DNA of 64,000 nucleotides. It comes from Microglena sp. YARC (taxonomy: Eukaryota; Chlorophyta; Chlorophyceae; Chlamydomonadales; Chlamydomonadaceae). The notes beneath the pieces were generated by a model. It saw nothing but the letters and a program-made list of their open reading frames with translations. It was not told the DNA's origin and did not search any database. Of this stretch, positions 56,725-64,000 are shown piece by piece (the stretch's first letter is position 1; each line of letters opens with the position of its first letter). Location of the stretch: the NCBI GenBank assembly GCA_022414725.1, contig CM039464.1, positions 62,848,213 to 62,912,212 of the forward strand, written 5' to 3'. Both the position numbers and the translations under genes were made by a program.

Positions 56725-59700
56725 TAATAGGGTGAGCTGAAGTGTGGGTGATGAGTGGCGTATATAGGGATGAGCCTGAGTGTGGGTGTGAGGGCGGTGT
56801 AAAGGGTGAGCCTGAGTGTGGGTTGTTGAAGTGCGGTGTAAGGGTGAGCCTGAGAGTGGTGTGAGTGGCGGTATAAGGGTGAGCACTGAGTAGTGGGTTG
56901 TGAGTTGGCGGTTGTAAGGGTGAGCCTTGAGTTGTGGGTGTGAAGTGGCGGTATATGGTGAAGCCTGAGTGTGGGGGTGTGAGTGGCGGGTAATATCAGG
57001 GTGAGCCTGAGGTGGGTGTGAGTGGGCGGTATAAGGGTGAGCCCTGATAGTGTGGGTGTGAGGTGGGGCGGTGTAAGGGTTGACCTGAGTGTGGGTTGGG
57101 AGTGCGTGTAAGGGTGAGGCCTGAGTGTGGGTGTGAGTTTGGCGGCATAAGGGTGAGCCCTGAGTGTGGGTGTGAGTGGCGGTATAATGGGTGAAGCCCT
57201 GAGTGTGGGTGTGAGTGGCGGTGTAAGGGTGAGCCTGAGTTGTGGTGTGAGTGGCGGTATAAGGGATGAGCCTAGAGTGATGGGTGTGAGTGGCGGTGTA
57301 AGGGTGAAGCTGAGTGTGGGTGTGAGTGGCGGTATAAGGTGAGCTGAGTGTGGGGGTGTGAGTGCGGTGTAAGGGTGAGCTGAGTGCGCTGTGGTGTGAG
57401 TGGCGGTGTAAGGGTGGAGCCTGAGAGTGGGTGTGAGTGGCGGTAATTAATGGTGAAGGGCCCTGAGTGTGGGTGTGAGTGGCGGTGTAAGTGTGAGCCT
57501 GAGTGTGGGTGTGAGGTGGCGTGTAAAGTGTGGAAGCCTGAGAGTGGGTGTGAGTGCGGTAATAGGTGAGCTGAGTGTGGGTGTGAAGTGGCGCGGTATA
57601 AAGGGTGAGCGCTGAAGTGTGGGTGTGAGTGGCGGTGTAAGGGTTGAGCGCTGAGTTTGGTGGGTTGTGGAGTGGCGGTATATGTTAGGGGGTGAGCTTG
57701 AGTGTGGGTGTGAGTGGCGGTGTAAGGGTGAGCCTGAGTGTGGGTGTGAGTGGCGTATAAGGGTTGAGCCTGAGTTGTGGGTGTGAGTGGCGGTGTTAAG
57801 GGTGAGCCTGAGTGTGGGTGATGAGTGGCGGTGTATAGTGTGAGCCTAGTGTGGGTGTGAGTGGCGTGTAAGGGTGAGGGCTGAAGTGTGGGTGTGAGTG
57901 CGGTATAATGGTGAGCTGAGGGGTGGGTGTGAGTGGCGGGTATAAGGGTGGTGCTGAGTGGTTGGGGTGTGAGTGGGCGGTGTAAGGGTGAGCCTGAGTG
58001 TGGGTGTGAGTGGCGGTGTAAGGGTGAGCCTGAGTGTGGGTGTGAGTGGCGGTGTAAGGGTGAGCCTGAGTGTGGGTGTGAGTGGCGGTGTAAGGGTGAG
58101 CCTGAGTGTGAGTGTGGGTGTGTGTGGCGGTGTAAGGGTGAGCCTGAGTGTGGGTGTGAGTGGCGGTAATAAAGGGTGAAGCCTGAGTGTGGGAGTGAGT
58201 GCGGTGTAAGGGTGGAGCCTGAGTGGGGTTTAAAGAAAATTTGGTGAGTGGCGTTAACACCAGGGTGAGCCTGAAGTGGTGGGTGTGAGTGGCGGTGTAA
58301 GGGTGAGCCTGAGTGTGGGTTGTGAGTGGGCGGTGTAAGGGTGGAGCCTGAAAGAAGTGGGTGTGAGTGCGGTATAAGGGTGTAGCCTTGAGTGTGGGTG
58401 TGAGTGGGCGTGTATTAGGGTGAGGTCCTTTTGAGTTGTGGGTGTGAGTTTGGTGCGGTTGTACTGAGTGGTGTAGCTCGGCTTGAGTGGGGGTGGGTGT
58501 GAGGTTGTCGGGTGTGATAAAGGTGAGCCTGAGTGTGGGTGTGAGTGGCGGGGTATAGGGTAGGGTGAGGCCTGAGAGTGGGTGTGAGTGGCGGTGTAAG
58601 GGTGAGCCTGAGTGTTGGGTGTTGGGGTGCGGTATAAGGGTGAGCCTGAGTGTGGGGTGTGAGTGGCGGTGGGTAAGGGTGAATGCCTGAGTGTGGGGTG
58701 TGAGTGCGGTATAAGGGTGAAGCCTGAGAGTGGGTGTGAGTGGCAGTGTAAGGGTGAGCCTGAGTGTGGGTTGTGGTGGCGGTATATAAGGGTGAGCCCT
58801 GAGTGTGGGTGTGAGTGCGGTGTAAGGGTGAGCCTGAGTGTGAGTGTGAAGTGGCAGGTAATAACAGGGGTGAGTCCTGGTGTGGGTGTGGAATGGAATA
58901 GGGTGAGCCGTGAGTGTGGGTGTGAGTGGCGGTAATAAGGGTGAGCGCTGGGTGTCGTGTGAGTGGCCAGGTGTAGGGTGAGCGCTAGAGTGTGAGTGGT
59001 GAGTGGCGGTGTAAGGGTGAGCCTGAGTGTGGGGTGTGAGTGGCGGTGTAGGGTGGAGGCCTGAGTGTGGGGTGTGAGTTTGCGGTAGTAAGGGTGAGCC
59101 TGATGTGGGGTTGTGAAAGGTGGGGCCCCGGCCCCGGTGTAAAGGGTGAGCCTGAGTGTGGGTGTGAGTGGCGGTATAAGGGGGCCTTGAGTGTGGGTGT
59201 GAGTGGCGTGTAAGGGGTGAGCCTGAGTGGTGGGTGTGAAGTGGCGGTGTAAAAGGGTGAGCCTGAGTGTGGGTGTGAGTGGCGTGTAAGGGTGAGCTGA
59301 GTGTGGGGGTGAGTGGCGGTGTAGGGTGAGCCGAGTGTGGGTGTGAGCGCGGTATAAGGGGTGTGCGCTGGTGTGGGTGTGAGTGGCGTGTAAAGGGTGA
59401 GCCTGAGTGTGGGTGTGAGTGGCGGTGTTAAGGGTGAGCCTGAAGTGTGGGTGTGAGTGGCGGTTGTAAGGGTGAGCCTGAAGTGTGAGTGTGGGTGTGT
59501 GTGGCGTGGAAGGGTGAGGCCTGAGTGTGGGTGTGAGTGGCGGTATAAGGGTGAAGCCTGAGTGTGGGTGTGAAAGTGGCGGTGGTAAAGGGTGAGCCTG
59601 AAGTGTGGGTGTGAGTGGGCGTGTAAGTGTGAGCCTGAGTGTGTGTTGATGGCGGTATAATAGGGTGAGCCTGAGGGTGGGGGTGTGAGTGGCGGTATAT

Positions 59701-62700
59701 AGGGTGAGCCCTGAAGTGGGTGTGAGTGGCGGTGGTAAGAGGTGAGCCTGAGTGTGGGGTGTGAGTGGCCGGTGTAAGGGTGAGCCTGAGTTGTGGGTTG
59801 TGAGTGGCGGATGGTAAGGGTGAGCCTTGAGTGTGGTGTGGAGTGGCGTGTAAGGGTGAGCCTGAGTTGTGGGGGTGAAGTGGCGTATAAGGGTGAAGCT
59901 GAGTGTGGGTGTGAGTGGCGTATAAGGGTGTGCCTTGAGTGTGGGTGTGAAAGTGGCGGTGTAGGGTGGGAGCCTGAGGTGGGTGTGAGTGGCGGTGTAA
60001 GGGTGAGCCTGAGTGTGGTGTGAGTGGCGGTGTTAAAGGTGAGCCTGAGTGTGAGTGGTGGTGTGTGTGGCGGTGGAAGGGTGAAGCCTGAGTGGTGGGT
60101 GTGAGTGGGCGGTAATAAGGGTGATGCCTGAAGTGTGGGTGTGAAGTGGCGGTGTAAGGGTGAGCCTGAGTGTGGGTGTGAGTGGGCGGTGTAAGTGTGA
60201 GCCTGAGTGGTGTGGTGGGGTGAGTGGCGGTAATAAGGGTTGAAGCCGAGTGTGGGTGTGAGTGGCGGTATAAGGGTGACCTGAGAGTGGGTGTGAGTGG
60301 TGAGTGGCAGTGTAAGGGTGGAGCCTGGTGTGGGTGTGAGTGGCGTGGTAAGGGATGAGCTGAGTGTGGGTGTGAGTGGCGGTGTAAGGGTGAGCCTAAG
60401 GTGTGAGTGTGGTGTGAGTGGCGGTGTTGTAAGGGTGAGCCCTGAAGGTGTGAGTGTGGAGTGGCGTATAAGGGGTGAGCCTGAGTGTGGGTGTGAGTGG
60501 CGGTGTAAGGGTGAGCCTGAGTGTGGGTGTGAGTGGCGGTTTAAGGGTGAGCCTGAGTGTGGGTGTGAGTGGCGGTATAAGGGTGAGCCTGAGTGTGGGT
60601 GTGAGTGGCGGTATAAGGGTGAGCCTGAGTGTGGGTGTGAGTGGCGTAATAATCTAGAGGGTGAGCCCGAATGTGGGTGTGAGTGGCGGTGTAAGAGGTG
60701 AGCCTGAGTGTGGTGTGAAGTGGCGGTAAATAGGGTGAGCCCGCTGAAGTGTGGGTGTGAGGGCGGTGTAAGGTGAGCTAAGTGTGAGTGTAAGTGGTGA
60801 GTGGCGGTGTAAGGGTGAGCCTGAGTGTGGGTGTGAGTGGGCGGTAGTTTAGGGGTGAAGCCTGAGTGTGGGGTGTTGAGTGGCGGTTTAAGGGTGAGCC
60901 TGAGTGTGGGTGTGAGTGGCGGTATAAGGGTGAGCCTGAGTGTGGGTGTGAGTGGCGGTGTAAGGGTGAGCCTGAAGTGTTGGGTGTGAGTGGCGGTATA
61001 ACAGGGTGAGCCTGAGTGTGGGTGGTGAGTGGCGGTGTAAGGGTGAGCCTGAGTGTGGGTGGTGAGTGCGTAATAAGAGGGGTGAGCCTAAAGTGTGGGT
61101 GTGAGTGGCGTGTAAGGGTGAGCCTGAGAGTGAGTGTGAGTGCGTATAAGGTGAGCGCTTGAGTGTGGTGTGAGTGGCGGTGTAAAGGGTTGAGCCTGAG
61201 TGTGGGTGTGAGTTGCGGTAATAAGGGTGACCTGAGTGTGGTGTGGAGTGGCGTGTAAGGGTGAGCCTGAGTGGTGGGTGTGAGTGGCGGTGTAAAAAGG
61301 GTGAAGCCTGAGTGTGGTGACGTGAGTGCGGTATATTAGGTGAGCCTGAGTTTGGGTGTGAGTGTGGCGTATATTAGGGTGGACCTGAGGTGTGGGGTGG
61401 AGTACGGTGTAAGGGTGAAGCCTGAGTGTGGGTGTGAAGTGGCTAAAGGGTTGAAGCCCTGAGTGTGGGTGTGAAGGTGGCGGGTTAAGGGTGAGCCTGG
61501 AGTGTGGGTGTGAGTGAGGTCTAAGGGGAGCCCTGAGTGGTGGGTGTGAGTTGGCGGTGTAAGGGTGAGCCTGAGTTGTGGGTGTGAGTGGCGGTATAAG
61601 GGTGAGCCTGAGTGTGGTGTGAGTGGCGGTGTAAGGGTTTTAGCCTGAGTGTGGGTGTAAAGTGGGCGGTGGTAAGGGTGAGCCTGAGTGTGGGTGTGAG
61701 TGGGCGGTATAAGGGTGAGCCTGAGTGTGGGTGTGAGTGGCGGTATATAGGGTGAGCCTGAGTGTGGGTGTGAGTGGCGGTGTAGAGGGTGAGCCTTTGA
61801 GTGTGGGTGTGAGTGGCGGGTGTAAGGGTAAGCCCTGAGTGGGGTGAAGTGTGGGTGTGAGTGTGCGTGTAAGGGTGAGCTGAGTGTGGGTGTGAGTGGC
61901 GGTAATAATGAGGGTGAGCCTGAAGTGTTGGGGGTGTGAAGTGGCGGGTGTAAGGGTGAGCCTGATTAGTGTAGATGTGAGTGGCGTTATAAGGTGATCC
62001 TACCTGAAGTGTGGGTGTGAGTGGGCGGTGTAAAGGGTGAGCCTGAGTGTGGGTGTGAGTGGCGTGTAAGGGTGAGGCGCTGAAGTGTGGGTGTGAGTGG
62101 CGGTGTAAGGGTGAGCCTGAGTGTGAGTGGTGGGTGTGTGTGGCGGTGTAAGGGTGAGCCTGAGTGTGGGAGTGATGGCGGTATAGAGGGTGAGCCTGAG
62201 TGTGGGTGTGAGTGGCGGATGTAAGGGTGAGCCTGAGTGTTAGATGTGAAGTGGCGGTATAAGAGGGTGAGGCCTGAAGTGTGGTTTGTTTTTTGGGAAA
62301 GTTTTGGGGCCCGCGGGTTTTTGGGGGGGGGGGGTTTTTTAAAAAAAGGGTGAGCCTGAGTGGTGGGTGTGGAGTGGCGGTGTAAGGGTAAGCTGAGAGT
62401 GGGGTGTGAGTGGGCGGTATACAGAGGGTGGAGCCTGAAGTGTGGGTGTGAGTGGCGGTGTTAGGGTGGAGCCTGAGTGTGGGTGTGAGTGCGGTGTAAG
62501 TGTGAGCCTGAGTGTGGGTTGGTGGGTGGCCGTATATAGGTGAGCGCTGAGTGTGAGTGTGGGTTAGGTGTGGCGGTGGTAAGGGTGAGCCTGAGTGTGG
62601 GTGTGAGTGGCGTATATAGGTGGAGCCTGGAGTGTGGGTGTGAGTGGCGGTGTAAGGGTTGAAGCCTGATTGTGTAGATGTGATGGCGGTAAAATAAGGG

Positions 62701-64000
62701 TGAGGCCTGAGTGTGGGTGTGAGTGGCGGGTGTAAGGGTGTGAGCCTGAGTGTGGGTGTGAGTGGGGTGTAAGGGTGAGCCTGAGGTGTGGGTGTGAGTG
62801 GGCCGGTGTAAGGGTGAGCCTGAGTGTGAGTGTGGGGTGTGTGTGGGCGGTGGCTAAGGGTGAAGCCCTGAGTGTGGGTGTGAGTGGCGGTATATAGGGT
62901 GAGCCTGAAGTGTGTGGTGTGAAGTGGCTAGGTGGTAAGGTGTTTGAGCCCTGAGTGTAGATGTAAGTGGCGGTAATAAGGGTGAGGCCTGAGTGGTGGG
63001 TGTGAGTGGCGGTGTAAGGGTGAGCGCTGAAGTGTGGGTGTGGTGGAGGTGTACAGGGTGAGCCTGAGAAGTGGGTGTGAGTGGCGGTGTAAGGGTGAGC
63101 CTGAAGTGTAGATGTGAGTGGCGGGTAAGTGTGAGCCGGAGTGTGGGTGGTGAGTGGCGGTGTAAGTGTGAGCCTGAGTGTGGGGTGTGAGTGGCGGTAT
63201 ACAGGGTGAGCTGAGTGTGGGTTGTGAGTGGCGGTATAAGGGTGAGCCCTTGATTTGAGTGGGTGTGAGTGGACGGTGTAAGGGTGAGCCTGAGTGTGGG
63301 TGTGGGTGGCGGTATAAAGGGGAGCTGAGTGTTGGGTGTGTGTTGGCGGTGTAAGGTGAGCCTGAAGTGTGGGATGTGTAGTGGCGGTATAAGTGTGAGC
63401 GCTGAGTTTGTGGGTGTGACTGGCGGTATAAGGGTGAGCCTGAGTGTGGGTGTGAGTGGCGGTAATAAAGGGTGAGCCTGGGTGTCGTGTGAGTGGCGGT
63501 GTAGGGGTGAGCCTGAGTGTGAGTGTGAGTGGCAGTGTAAGGGTGAAGCCATGAGTGTGGGTGTGAGTGGCGGGTAAAGGGTGGAAGCCTGAGTGTGGGT
63601 GTGAAAGTGGCGGTGTAAGGGTGAGCCTAAGTGTGAGTGTGGGTGGTGAGTGCGGTGTAAGGGATGAGCCCTGAGTGTGAGGTGTGAGTGCGGTAATAAG
63701 GGTGAGCCTGAGTGTTGGGGTGTGAGTGGCGGTGCAAGGGTGAGCTCTGAGTGTGGGTGTGAGTGCGGTATAAGGGTGAGTCCTGAGTGTGGGTGTGAGT
63801 GGCGGTGTAAGGGTGGAGCCTGAGAGTGAGTGTAAGTGTGAGTGGCGGTGTAAGGGTGAGCTAAGTGTGAGTGTGGGTGTGAGTGGCGTATAAAAGGGGT
63901 GAGCCTGAGTGTGGGTGTGAGTGGCAGTGTAAGGGTGAGCCCCTGAGTGTGGGGTGTGAGTGGGCGGTGTAAGGGTGAGCTGAGTGTGGTGTGAGTGGCG
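56725..64000. repeat. 36-bp satellite array, about 200 units, running off the right edge
   Basis: The unit is GTGAGTGGCGGTGTAAGGGT followed by GAGCCTGAGTGTGGGT, with GTATAA/GTGTAA and GTGTGAGTGTGGG variants. At 57965-58180 and 60475-60660 units are clean and in register (multiple of 3). Elsewhere single-base insertions and deletions are very frequent. Foreign-looking stretches interrupt it at about 59118-59140 (CCCCGGCCCCGG) and 62283-62347 (long T, G and A runs). Confidence 0.95.

Overview
This window looks like a nuclear chromosome segment from a eukaryote with intron-rich genes and heavy microsatellite and transposon load. The genes use GT-AG introns. The most likely source is a green-lineage alga (prasinophyte or chlorophyte), inferred from plant-type TTTAGGG-like motifs, a plant-like AP2 domain, and a cysteine-rich multi-pass membrane protein of a type common in algae. 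I cannot name the species. I see no bacterial operon, rRNA gene or CRISPR array. Layout: three spliced genes lie in tandem, all on the minus strand. (1) 188-8295 is the N-terminal part of a URB1/Npa1-type 60S ribosome-biogenesis protein. Its first exon starts at 8295 and the gene runs off the left edge; several of its exon ends are tandemly copied inside its own introns. (2) About 20481-29122 holds exons for an AP2-like DNA-binding domain, an acidic/proline-rich linker, a bromodomain and a long coiled coil, perhaps one chromatin protein. (3) About 31947-46831 encodes a GCC2/GCC3-like cysteine-rich, multi-pass membrane protein. Five of its introns are consistent in reading phase. Between genes 1 and 2 sits a three-level transposon nest: a Helitron (9455-18807) holds a Ty3/gypsy chromovirus-like element (10417-18359, two 295-bp LTRs, 5-bp target duplication), which holds a 5'-truncated LINE (about 14086-15722). 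An empty relative of the same Helitron lies at 40621-42099, inside an intron of gene 3. A tRNA-derived SINE, a hAT-type MITE with an 8-bp target duplication, and several other short dispersed families are scattered throughout. From about 46.9 kb to 56.7 kb the sequence is repeat-rich with a few isolated coding-looking exons that I could not assign. From about 56.7 kb to the right edge it is one 36-bp-unit satellite of about 7.3 kb with many indels, so consensus quality there is doubtful. The main unifying observation is that introns here repeatedly contain tandem copies of the neighbouring exon edge, splice site included. At 42604-43649 this looks like an intron made by tandem duplication of exon sequence. 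The genes do not form a pathway together; they are independent housekeeping, chromatin and membrane genes in a repeat-expanded genome.
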